Assembly (NCBI RefSeq): GCF_036379515.1
Contig: NZ_DASVGN010000020.1
Coordinates: 1-16,156, forward strand
Source: Castellaniella sp036379515
GTDB taxonomy: Bacteria > Pseudomonadota > Gammaproteobacteria > Burkholderiales > Burkholderiaceae_B
Length of the DNA: 16,156 bases
Reading direction: 5' to 3'
Shown here: piece by piece, positions 6,695 to 13,344 of the stretch
How positions within the stretch are numbered: position 1 is the stretch's first letter
Layout of the letters: every line of letters starts with the position of its first letter
Program-made: the position numbers and the translations under genes
The notes under the pieces: model-generated
Database searches by the model: none
What the model saw: the letters and a program-made list of their open reading frames with translations, nothing else
Told to the model about the DNA's origin: nothing

Positions 6695-7471
6695 TTATTT
6701 ATTGGTCGCGCGCTCCCACCCTTGCAATTCATGGGCACTGGCCCAGAAGTGCCACTCGTAGAGGCAGGCCTGCTCAAAGGCGTGGTTCATCTGCTGGCGC
6801 TCAGGGTCCGTTGCTGCGCCGTACTGATCCTCGAGGATGCTCACCGCCTGTCGGGTAGAGTCGTCGAACTCGGGGCTGCTGTACGCGGCGATCCAGGTGG
6901 CGTAGGGATGGTCCGCCGCCAACGAACCGGCACGTTCAGTCAGGACTTTGCCCATGTGCGCATAGACCCAGAAGCACGGCAGGACGCCCGCCACCCCCAC
7001 GGCATAAGACTCGGTGGCCGCCGTGGCAAGCAGATACGACACATAGCCCAAGGTGGTGGGAGAGCTCTCGACGTGAGTCGGGTCGGCCGGCAAGCCTTCG
7101 GCGGAGGAACGGGCGTTCGTTGCAGATTGGCGGTGCCTTGCGGCCAGCTGGGCGCGGGCCTGAGCCAGGCGCGTATCGGCCAGCAGCGCCTCGTGCATTT
7201 CTTCTTCGACAGTGATGGCCGAGGCCGAGGACTGGGCCCAGAATCTGGCCTGGTCCCGTTGAGGAGCTTTGGCGGCGAGCAGCGACATGGCGCGAGCGTA
7301 GCCGATGAGGTACAGGCTGTCTTGCCGGATGTAGTTCGCGAAGCCGATCGGTTCCAGTGTGCCCTGAGCGAGCTGGTTGAGGAAATCCAGGTTCTCGGTG
7401 CGCTCGATGATGGGGCGTACCCGGTGCCAAATCGCGGAGGTATGGGGGCCAGCGGAAAAATCAGGGGTCAT
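6695..7471 (-). CDS. tenA: TenA/THI-4 family protein, aminopyrimidine aminohydrolase (thiamine salvage)
   Basis: TenA hydrolyses 4-amino-5-aminomethyl-2-methylpyrimidine, a thiamine breakdown product, to HMP for re-use in thiamine synthesis; some family members also cleave thiamine. The expected active-site set is visible: Asp51 and Tyr54 (FANYIRQDSLYL), the nucleophile Cys166 and Tyr170 (GVAGVLPCFWVYAHMG), and Glu239 near the C-terminus (YEWHFWASA). The protein is therefore a Cys-type TenA. At 258 residues it is longer than the usual 220-235. The extra length is an Ala/Arg/Ser-rich insertion at about 101-138 between helices. The ATG at 7471 has GAGG 7 nt upstream. It follows the LysR gene on the same strand after 79 nt and may be co-transcribed with it. 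No TPP riboswitch fits in that gap. Confidence 0.9.
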   Translation of the reverse strand: MTPDFSAGPHTSAIWHRVRPIIERTENLDFLNQLAQGTLEPIGFANYIRQDSLYLIGYARAMSLLAAKAPQRDQARFWAQSSASAITVEEEMHEALLADTRLAQARAQLAARHRQSATNARSSAEGLPADPTHVESSPTTLGYVSYLLATAATESYAVGVAGVLPCFWVYAHMGKVLTERAGSLAADHPYATWIAAYSSPEFDDSTRQAVSILEDQYGAATDPERQQMNHAFEQACLYEWHFWASAHELQGWERATNK

Positions 7472-7550
7472 GAGAGATCCTCGGTCAGAGAAGGGCGTCT
7501 GGACGTGCGACGTGTCATGTCAGGCGCCGAATGTAGCATGACGGTAGAAG

Positions 7551-8414
7551 TCAGTGAATCAGGTCCCACAAGACGGCGCCGGCCGGGCTGAGTCGCCGGT
7601 CCGGGTTGCGGATCTTGCGCAACTCCCGCCACGAGGCCGGGTCTGTGGGGACGGTAAATCGCAGTGGCCCTTGGCGTACCTGGACCGTATTTTCCGGCAG
7701 GATCGTCACACCCATGCGGTTTTCGACAAAGGCCAGCAGAGCGGTGGTATTGCGCACTTCGATGGTGCTGATTAGCCGAAAGTGCTCGACAGTGGTTGAA
7801 CTGGTTAGCTGGAACAAGGAGTTGTCGATCACTGTCTCCAGCGCCAGCAAGTCCCAGGAGGGCAGAGCGCCCGCCTGCAATGCTTTGGCGATGGGCCCGT
7901 CCGCATGATGCACGATCCCCAGTGCATGGCGCCCTATCACTTCGCCGGTTTGCAGAGTGCTGCCTGCGGCGGTCGAGACAATGCCGATATCGGCTTCGTC
8001 GCTCCGTATTCTTCGAAAGATATCTTCGGTGTTGACGTCACTGATCTCCAGCCGCACGTCGGGCAGTTTTTGATGGAATTGCGTGATGACAGCGGGCAGC
8101 AGGCCGATGGTCGTGGAGGGGACGGCGGCGATGCGCACCAGCCCGGCTGTCGCCGTGGCGTAGCGCTGTATCGTGGCTGCGCTGCGGTCGAATGTGCTGA
8201 CGGCGCGGGTGGCTTCTTCCAGCACGCGTGCCCCAAAAGGGGTCAGCCGGTTTTTTCGATCTGTTTCGAATAAGGGGGCGCCCACTTCTTCTTGCAACTG
8301 TGACAAGGTCATGGAAAGTGCCGATGGTGTCCGGTGCAGTACCTCGGCTGCCTTTTGCAGCGATCTCGCTTGCGCAACGACTTTAAAGACACGCATCATT
8401 TCAAGCCGAATCAT
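7551..8414 (-). CDS. LysR-family transcriptional regulator
   Basis: A DNA-binding regulator that would respond to a small ligand. The N-terminal winged helix-turn-helix (about residues 3-62) has the family pattern SLQKAAEVLHRTPSALSMTL followed by LFETDRKNRLTPFG. The remaining residues (about 88-287) form the two-lobed effector domain, with VRIAAVPSTTIGLLPAVI at its start. Length 287 is slightly below the usual 295-310. The ATG at 8414 has AGGAA 7 nt upstream; Met6 and Met7 are less likely starts. It is divergent from the ridA gene across an AT-rich 183-nt region holding LysR-type inverted repeats, the classic arrangement for a LysR protein that controls its neighbour and itself. It lies upstream of tenA on the same strand. 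The ligand is unknown. Confidence 0.92.
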   Translation of the reverse strand: MIRLEMMRVFKVVAQARSLQKAAEVLHRTPSALSMTLSQLQEEVGAPLFETDRKNRLTPFGARVLEEATRAVSTFDRSAATIQRYATATAGLVRIAAVPSTTIGLLPAVITQFHQKLPDVRLEISDVNTEDIFRRIRSDEADIGIVSTAAGSTLQTGEVIGRHALGIVHHADGPIAKALQAGALPSWDLLALETVIDNSLFQLTSSTTVEHFRLISTIEVRNTTALLAFVENRMGVTILPENTVQVRQGPLRFTVPTDPASWRELRKIRNPDRRLSPAGAVLWDLIH

Positions 8415-8433
8415 TTCAACTTTCCTGAAATTT

Positions 8434-8460
8434 TGTTCAATATTTTAAGATTGAATCAAT
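8434..8460. promoter_or_regulatory. LysR-type operator candidate between lysR and ridA
   Basis: Two overlapping dyads lie 20-46 nt upstream of the lysR start. TTCAAT (8436-8441) and ATTGAA (8450-8455) are inverted with an 8-nt AT-rich spacer, and ATTGAATCAAT (8450-8460) is a perfect odd palindrome. The outer geometry fits T-N11-A LysR sites. For ridA, TTGAAT (8451-8456) and TACCAT (8475-8480) with an 18-nt spacer could serve as -35 and -10, placing the dyads at the usual activator position. Binding is inferred. Confidence 0.5.
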
Positions 8461-8482
8461 TCGAGATGCGCCCCTACCATTT

Positions 8483-8503
8483 CACATTCCACATTCCACA
8501 TTG
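8483..8503 (+). repeat. Three tandem heptamers CACATTC/CACATTC/CACATTG
   Basis: Three adjacent 7-bp units, the last with one changed base, lie in the ridA leader or promoter region just downstream of the candidate -10 box. They may be a protein-binding array or a slippage product. Confidence 0.6.
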
Positions 8504-8524
8504 CAAAAAGGAATTTTTGGAAGC

Positions 8525-8566
8525 TCCACATGGTGGAAGCGCCTCTGTCCATCAATGGTCAGAGGC
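8525..8566 (+). promoter_or_regulatory. Two hairpins in the ridA leader
   Basis: TCCAC-ATG-GTGGA (8525-8537) is followed at once by a stronger hairpin: GCCTCTG (8541-8547) pairs with CAGAGGC (8560-8566), and CCAT pairs with ATGG inside the loop, leaving one T-T mismatch and a 2-nt tip. The stems end 31 nt before the ridA ATG and have no T-tract after them, so they could be RNA leader structures or DNA operators rather than terminators. Confidence 0.45.
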
Positions 8567-8597
8567 AAGCAACCCTTCATAGACTCAGGAGAAAGAA

Positions 8598-8966
8598 ATG
8601 ACTGTTCAGAATACGATCGAGCGCCTGGCAGGTTCGGACCGCTACAGCAAAGCCGTGAAATACGGTTCCGTGGCCTATCTGGCGGGGATCACGCCCAAGG
8701 AAGGCGTTGGGGACATCCAGCGCCAATTTGCAGAGGTGTTGCAGACGGCAGATGCCACGCTGGCCGAGCTGGGCGTTGACAAGAGTTTCATCCTGAATGC
8801 ACAGATCCTGATGGCCTCGCTGGATCGGGACTATGCGCCCATGAACGTTCTGTGGTCCGAGTGGCTGAAAGACTCGCCCAAGCCGGCGCGCACGACGTGT
8901 GGCGCCCGGCTCGCGCGCTCTGGCGTTCTGGTGGAAGTCGTCCTGACGGTGGCGCTGCAGGGTTGA
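8598..8966 (+). CDS. RidA/YjgF/UK114 family protein (reactive enamine/imine deaminase-like)
   Basis: RidA proteins hydrolyse reactive enamine/imine intermediates, such as 2-aminoacrylate, or act in specific catabolic pathways. The 122-residue length is typical. The key substrate-binding Arg is present in PKPARTTCGARL (Arg98), with Cys101 and Glu113 in LVEVVLTVAL. The start SDRYSKAVKYGSVAYLAG resembles the YoaB-like branch more than E. coli RidA itself, so the exact substrate is unclear. The ATG has AGGAG 6 nt upstream. It is divergent from the LysR gene and ends 10 nt before the end of thiM, with which it converges on a hairpin. Given the neighbours, a role in handling a thiamine-derived or amino acid intermediate is possible but unproven. 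Confidence 0.9.
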   Translation: MTVQNTIERLAGSDRYSKAVKYGSVAYLAGITPKEGVGDIQRQFAEVLQTADATLAELGVDKSFILNAQILMASLDRDYAPMNVLWSEWLKDSPKPARTTCGARLARSGVLVEVVLTVALQG

Positions 8967-8970
8967 TGGC

Positions 8971-8988
8971 TGCGGGCTACAGCCCGCA
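8971..8988. terminator. Bidirectional hairpin between convergent ridA and thiM
   Basis: TGCGGGC-TACA-GCCCGCA is a perfect 7-bp GC-rich stem with a tetraloop. It begins 4 nt after the ridA stop and overlaps the thiM stop codon (8977-8979) and the last thiM codons. Neither side has a T-tract, so termination efficiency is uncertain, but position and symmetry suit two converging transcripts. Confidence 0.45.
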
Positions 8989-9849
8989 CGAATCCGGCAT
9001 CTCGCGGACTTCCACGTGCACCTGGGCGTGGGCCATGCCTTCTGACCGCAGGGTATAGAGGGCATCGATGAAGGCGACGGCAAAGCTGCCGGGGCCCGCC
9101 GCGGTCTTGCCTGCGGCTTCGCCCGCGAGCTTGAAGTGGGCATGGGCCGCAATGGCGGCCTCGAAAGCACCGGGATGGCTTTCCCCGTGGGGGACGGCGC
9201 TTTTGCCAGCATGCACGGCCGCCAGATACGCGGCCGTCAGCGACCCCAGCGAACAGCCCGTGCCGATGACGAGTGGCATGAAGGCATGCCCCCCGCCCAC
9301 GCGCGCCACACGCACGGTGCTGCCCGAGACGTCCACGATGGCGTCGCAGGCACCCGATACGGCGACCACGGCACCGGTGGATTGCGCCAGGCTCATGGCG
9401 GCTGGCAAGACAGCGTCGACTTCGTCGGTCGCGTCCACCCCGCGCCCCCCTGCGCCTTGCCCGGCCAGGGCGGCGATTTCAGAGGCATTGCCGCGTATCA
9501 CCGTAGGGTGGTTTTCAGCCGCCTGGCGGATGCGTTCGGTGCGAAACGCAATCACGCCCACGCTGACCGGGTCCAGCACCCAGGGTTTGCGCAGGCGGTG
9601 GGCGACGCGGATGGCCGCATCGGCAGCCAGCAGCTGCTGATTGGTCGCGGTACCGAAATTGATGAGGATGGCATCGGCCAGCGCGGCGAACTGGCCTGCG
9701 TCGGCCTCGTGGTCCAGCATGGCCGGTGCTGCGCCCACGGCCAGCAGGACGTTGGCGCTGAATTGCTGCACGACCGTATTCGTGATGTTTTGAATAAGAG
9801 GCGCAGCCGCGCGCAGCTGCGCGTGCAGGGCGGGTAGATCAAGGGCCAT
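8977..9849 (-). CDS. thiM: Hydroxyethylthiazole kinase ThiM
   Basis: ThiM phosphorylates 4-methyl-5-(2-hydroxyethyl)thiazole, the thiazole half of thiamine, allowing salvage instead of new synthesis. The ribokinase-like fold landmarks are present in order: NITN (21-24), PAM (42-44), LDPVSVG (92-98), RGNASEIAAL (119-128), the anion-hole and catalytic region GTGCSLG with Cys199 (196-202), and GPGSF (252-256). At 290 residues it is about 20-30 longer than E. coli or Bacillus ThiM, mainly as a C-terminal tail ending PDSCGL. The ATG at 9849 has AGGA at 9-nt spacing and lies 12 nt after the symporter stop, so the genes are in one operon. thiE and thiD, which would use the product, are not in the window. 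Confidence 0.95.
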   Translation of the reverse strand: MALDLPALHAQLRAAAPLIQNITNTVVQQFSANVLLAVGAAPAMLDHEADAGQFAALADAILINFGTATNQQLLAADAAIRVAHRLRKPWVLDPVSVGVIAFRTERIRQAAENHPTVIRGNASEIAALAGQGAGGRGVDATDEVDAVLPAAMSLAQSTGAVVAVSGACDAIVDVSGSTVRVARVGGGHAFMPLVIGTGCSLGSLTAAYLAAVHAGKSAVPHGESHPGAFEAAIAAHAHFKLAGEAAGKTAAGPGSFAVAFIDALYTLRSEGMAHAQVHVEVREMPDSCGL

Positions 9850-9861
9850 GACAATTCCTGC

Positions 9862-11334
9862 TTATTTCACTTGCCGGTTGGCTTTGGCGATGAATTCCTG
9901 GGCGCGATCGGTCGGGGCCTGGGTGAAGAGGCTCACGACGATGAAGAGCACGGCCGACACCGGCAGTACCCAGACGCCCGCCGACAGCCCCAACGGCCGG
10001 ATGCCGGTGGCAAACAGGATGAGCACGATCGCACTGCCACCCAGAATGCTGGTGAGAGCACCTGCTGCGGTACCCCGCTTCCAATAGAACGCGCCAATGA
10101 TGGCCGGCACCACGACGGCAAGGCCGGTAGAGGCTGCCACTGACAGCACGGCGATCAGATTGAGCTGCAGTTCTGCAAAAATCAGCGCCAGCACGGCGAC
10201 GACCAGCAGCACCCATTTGCCGAAGCGCACCTGCCGGGCGTCGTCTGAATGGCCTGCCGCGTGGGCGTAAACGTCGCGCGAGAGCATGGACGAAAGCGTG
10301 AGCATGATGGAGTCGATAGTTGAAATGGCCGCTGCCAGAATGCCGATCATGACGATTTCAGCCAGCACGGGTGGCACCATGTCGGAACCCAGCAGCCGCG
10401 GTGTGGCCAGGTCGGCCTTGGGCAGGCCGGGCAGCGCGATCATGGCGCTGAAGCCCCAGGTGACCGATACGATGGTGTAGATGAGGCCGAAGCACAGAAA
10501 GCCGATCAGCATGCGGCGCAGGGCCGACAGGTTCTTGGGCATGAACAGGCGTTGGCTGACCTGGGGGTTCGACAGGCTGAAGAAGAACCAGGGCAGGCTC
10601 AGGCCCAGAAAAGTGGCAAACGAAAAGAAACCCGGGCCGGGCACGGTGAGCACCTGGCCCTTGACCTGGCTCAGATGGTCGAACATCACGCCCAGGCCAC
10701 CGAGGTGGTGCACCACCAGCAGTGCCACGGCGGTGGCTGAGACCAGCATGAACAGGGCCTGCAGCGCGTCAGTCCACATGATGGAGCGCATGCCGGCGAT
10801 GTACGAGAAAATGAGCGCGACCACGGTGGCGAAGATCGTACCCGTGGTGAAACCGATGGCTCCATGGCTCATGCCGGCGAGCAGGTAACCCACGCCGGCC
10901 AGCTGGACGGCGGCATAGGGGATGAGGAACAGGCAGTTGGTGAGTGCTGTGGAGACCGCCACGGGCTTGCTCTGGTAGCGGTGGCCCAGCATTTCACTGG
11001 GGGTGATGTAGTCGTAGGCCTTGCCCACACGCCAGAATTTGGGCCCGAAGATGGCCACCAGCGACACGCCGACGAAGTAGACGATTTCGAAGCCGAAAGC
11101 ACCCACCCCCGCCGTGTACGTGAGCCCGGCCAGGCCCACGAGCATGAAGGCGCTGTAGGTGGTGGCGCTGTAGCTCAGTGCCGAGACGAAGCCGCCAAAT
11201 CGCCGGGCCCCCAGGAAGTACCCTGACATGCTGACGTTGCGTCCGTTGGTGATCGCATCGCGCGCAAGCCAGGCGACGTAGATGGCGATGATCAGGTAGA
11301 TGACGACGCCGATCCAGATGGAGGTGGCACTCAT
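9862..11334 (-). CDS. Sodium:solute symporter (SSS family)
   Basis: An inner-membrane secondary transporter of 490 residues with about 13 hydrophobic segments, as expected for the family. Landmarks: SMSGYFLGARRFGGFVSALS (35-54), the conserved loop YIAGMRSIMWTDALQALFM in mid-protein, and AAISTIDSIMLTLSSMLSRD in the second half, which carries the Ser/Thr residues typical of the sodium site. It overlaps the upstream small membrane gene by ATGA (11331-11334) and precedes thiM by 12 nt. PanF-like symporters linked to thiamine genes have been proposed as thiamine-precursor transporters (ThiV). The operon therefore suggests uptake of hydroxyethylthiazole or a related precursor. The substrate is not provable from sequence; pantothenate or a carboxylate are alternatives. 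Confidence 0.9.
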   Translation of the reverse strand: MSATSIWIGVVIYLIIAIYVAWLARDAITNGRNVSMSGYFLGARRFGGFVSALSYSATTYSAFMLVGLAGLTYTAGVGAFGFEIVYFVGVSLVAIFGPKFWRVGKAYDYITPSEMLGHRYQSKPVAVSTALTNCLFLIPYAAVQLAGVGYLLAGMSHGAIGFTTGTIFATVVALIFSYIAGMRSIMWTDALQALFMLVSATAVALLVVHHLGGLGVMFDHLSQVKGQVLTVPGPGFFSFATFLGLSLPWFFFSLSNPQVSQRLFMPKNLSALRRMLIGFLCFGLIYTIVSVTWGFSAMIALPGLPKADLATPRLLGSDMVPPVLAEIVMIGILAAAISTIDSIMLTLSSMLSRDVYAHAAGHSDDARQVRFGKWVLLVVAVLALIFAELQLNLIAVLSVAASTGLAVVVPAIIGAFYWKRGTAAGALTSILGGSAIVLILFATGIRPLGLSAGVWVLPVSAVLFIVVSLFTQAPTDRAQEFIAKANRQVK

Positions 11335-11516
11335 TCGTCCTGCTCCTTGAGGTCACGGGTGGCGACAAGGTTGAGCAGGATCACCAGCACCCCGGCAACG
11401 GTCCAGAACAGGAAGCTGCCGTACCAGGCGTTGACGTGGTCCAGGAACAGGTAGGGCACCGCATAACACAGCAGTGCCAGAATCCAGATGCAGGCGAGGC
11501 TGAGGGTTCTAGCCAT
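11331..11516 (-). CDS. Small two-segment membrane protein, symporter partner
   Basis: A 61-residue protein with two hydrophobic segments (about 7-27 and 34-54) and a charged tail RDLKEQDE. Its stop overlaps the symporter start as ATGA, so translation is probably coupled. Small membrane proteins of the YhdT (DUF997) or DUF3311 type commonly precede SSS symporters, E. coli yhdT-panF being the known case. I cannot assign it firmly to either family. It may be an accessory or stabilising subunit. The ATG at 11516 has only a weak AGAGA-like ribosome site. Confidence 0.8.
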   Translation of the reverse strand: MARTLSLACIWILALLCYAVPYLFLDHVNAWYGSFLFWTVAGVLVILLNLVATRDLKEQDE

Positions 11517-11855
11517 GGTGATCTCTGACGTGAGTGAAAAAGCGCCGGTGGCCTTGTGGCTCTTGGGGTGGCGGACAGGTGAGTGGTGGAAGCAACTATG
11601 CTAGCAGTTTCGTTCTGTCACGTTGTGATGTGCTGTGGTCATGGGTGTTCAGTTCGTTTTCAGAAAAATGGAAATGCATGGGCGGAGTTACCCTGAATGT
11701 GTATCCATACTGTCCACAAAAACTGGTTTCGCGTTGCCAGCATGGCGGGATCGTGTTTGAATACCTCCGGGTTTTTTTCGTTGAAACGTTTTGTTTGCAG
11801 CCTTGCAGGCAAGTGGTGACAACGCGACACAAATAATCGATAGGGAGATTTCGTC
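11517..11855. other. Gene-free divergent region between the symporter operon and the second TRAP operon
   Basis: This region of 339 nt is less GC-rich than its neighbours and must hold the promoters of both operons. I found no coding sequence with a credible start. Visible elements are a small dyad TCAC-GTT-GTGA (11618-11628), GTAT-CC-ATAC (11701-11710), a T7 tract after CCTCCGGG at about 11772-11778, and CTTGC-AG-GCAAG near 11802-11813. I looked on the minus strand for TPP-riboswitch landmarks, as expected ahead of a thiM operon, and did not see them. Confidence 0.6.
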
Positions 11856-12839
11856 ATGTGGGGAAGCAAGCGATGGGCTGGGTGGTTGGGCGCTGCGGCG
11901 CTGGTGGGTGCAACGGCAGCCGCACCGGTGATGGCGGCACAAACGACGCTGAAGATGGCGTATGCGCTGTCTGAAACTTCACACTACGGGGTGGCAGCGG
12001 CCGCGTTTGCCAAGTCGTTGGAGGCCAGTGACCCGAACTTCAAGATCCAGCAGTTTCCGAACAGTCAGCTGGGTGGTGAGCGCGAGGTCATCGAGGGCCT
12101 GCAGTTGGGCACGATCGACATGGCCATCGTGTCCACGGGCGCGACGCTGAATTTCGTTCCGCAGACCGGGGTGTTCGATATCCCCTTCCTGTTCCGTGAT
12201 CTGGCGCATGCACGCAAGGTGCTCGACGGCCCCATCGGGCAGAAGATGCTGGCCCAATTTCCCAAACGCGGGTTGGTGGCGCTCGCCTGGGGCGAGCAAG
12301 GCTTTCGTCATTTGACGAACAATGTGCGCCCGGTAAAAGAGCCGGCCGACATCAAGGGCCTGAAGATCCGCACGACCGAGAACCCCATCCACATTGCAGC
12401 CTTCCGCCAGCTGGGTGTGCTGGCCACGCCCATGGCCTGGCCCGAGGTGATGACGGCGCTGCAGCAGGGCACCATCGATGGGCAGGAAAACCCCCTGTCG
12501 GTGCTGGTGTCGGTGAAGATCTGGCAGGTGCAGAAGTATCTGTCGCTCACGGCCCACGTATATGGCCCGGCCCTGATTCTGGTCTCGCCGTCGGTCTACA
12601 ACGGTTTGTCGGACGCCGATAAAGCCAAGTTCAAGCAGGCGGCCAAGGATGCAGTCGTGGCCATGCGCGCCTACGTGGACAAGGTCGAGACGGACGGGGT
12701 CGAAATCCTCAAGAAGAACGGCATGCAGGTCAATACCGTGGATCACGCGGCCTTCGTGAAGGCGGTCGAGCCAGTGTATCCGCAGTACTACAAGCAGTTC
12801 GGCAAGGACCTGGTCGAATCCATCCGCAATACGCAGTGA
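11856..12839 (+). CDS. TRAP transporter substrate-binding protein, DctP family
   Basis: Periplasmic solute receptor of the second TRAP system, 327 residues, normal for the family. It has a signal peptide with a WLGAAALVG core, cut near VMA-AQ (residue 27). The mature protein begins TTLKMAYALSETSHYG. Family landmarks are NSQLGGEREVIEGLQLGTID (69-88), FDIPFLFRD (107-115), GFRHLTNN with Arg151, GLKIRT with Arg172 (the Arg that usually pairs with the ligand carboxylate), and ALQQGTIDGQENP near 205. The ATG has GGGAG 8 nt upstream. It is followed by dctQ after 4 nt. The ligand is probably an organic acid; sequence alone does not say which. Confidence 0.95.
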   Translation: MWGSKRWAGWLGAAALVGATAAAPVMAAQTTLKMAYALSETSHYGVAAAAFAKSLEASDPNFKIQQFPNSQLGGEREVIEGLQLGTIDMAIVSTGATLNFVPQTGVFDIPFLFRDLAHARKVLDGPIGQKMLAQFPKRGLVALAWGEQGFRHLTNNVRPVKEPADIKGLKIRTTENPIHIAAFRQLGVLATPMAWPEVMTALQQGTIDGQENPLSVLVSVKIWQVQKYLSLTAHVYGPALILVSPSVYNGLSDADKAKFKQAAKDAVVAMRAYVDKVETDGVEILKKNGMQVNTVDHAAFVKAVEPVYPQYYKQFGKDLVESIRNTQ

Positions 12840-12843
12840 TTCC

Positions 12844-13329
12844 ATGCGTGCGCTCAGTCTGATCGACCGCGGGCTCTTTCGTGGGGTGTCCTGGGTGGCG
12901 CAGGCCTTGTTGTGGTCTGCGGTGGCTGCTGGCTTTTATCAGGTGCTGGCGCGGTTCGTGTTCGAATCACCCTCGGCCTGGTCCGAGGCCTGGACACGCG
13001 CGGCCATGATCTGGTCGGTCATGCTGGGGGTGGCGCTGGCGTTTCGCCAGGGAGCCATGTTGGGCGTGGACTTGCTGCACAATCTGCTGGCGCCACACAA
13101 GGCACGGTTGCTGGAACATCTGGTGTTGCTCATCGTGGCCGGGTTCCTGGTGTTTCTCGCCTGGGTGGGCATCGACATGACCTGGCGGGTGCGGTTTCAG
13201 ACCATGCCCAGCCTGGCGGTGTCGATCTCCTGGGTGTATGTGTCCATTCCCATCGGCGCAATTCTGTCGCTTCTGGGTGCGGTGGCCTGCTGGGCAGGCC
13301 CGCGTACCCGGCATATTGAAACCAACTGA
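12844..13329 (+). CDS. TRAP transporter small permease subunit, DctQ family
   Basis: A 161-residue membrane protein with four hydrophobic segments. Typical DctQ features are QVLARFVFESPSAWSEAWTR (after the first segment), FRQGAMLGVDLL, and a C-terminal segment LGAVACWAGPRTRHIE. It starts 4 nt after the dctP stop with no clear ribosome site, so coupling to dctP translation is likely. It ends 15 nt before dctM. With DctM it forms the inner-membrane part of the transporter. Confidence 0.92.
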   Translation: MRALSLIDRGLFRGVSWVAQALLWSAVAAGFYQVLARFVFESPSAWSEAWTRAAMIWSVMLGVALAFRQGAMLGVDLLHNLLAPHKARLLEHLVLLIVAGFLVFLAWVGIDMTWRVRFQTMPSLAVSISWVYVSIPIGAILSLLGAVACWAGPRTRHIETN

Positions 13330-13344
13330 GCCGGAGACTCCCGC

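Noticed and set aside
6509..7591. A 360-codon plus-strand open frame across the ilvB end and tenA
   Set aside because: It overlaps two firmly identified genes and has no recognisable fold.
11701..11710. GTATCCATAC as a GntR-type operator
   Set aside because: The arms are only 4 bp and do not extend; such dyads are frequent by chance.
11517..11855. TPP riboswitch ahead of the symporter-thiM operon
   Set aside because: I read the minus strand for the conserved CTGAGA-type and distal landmarks and did not find them. A covariance search would be decisive.
11979..12845. A 288-codon minus-strand open frame over the second dctP
   Set aside because: It is antisense to a complete DctP with signal peptide and ligand-binding Arg; its composition is shadow-like.
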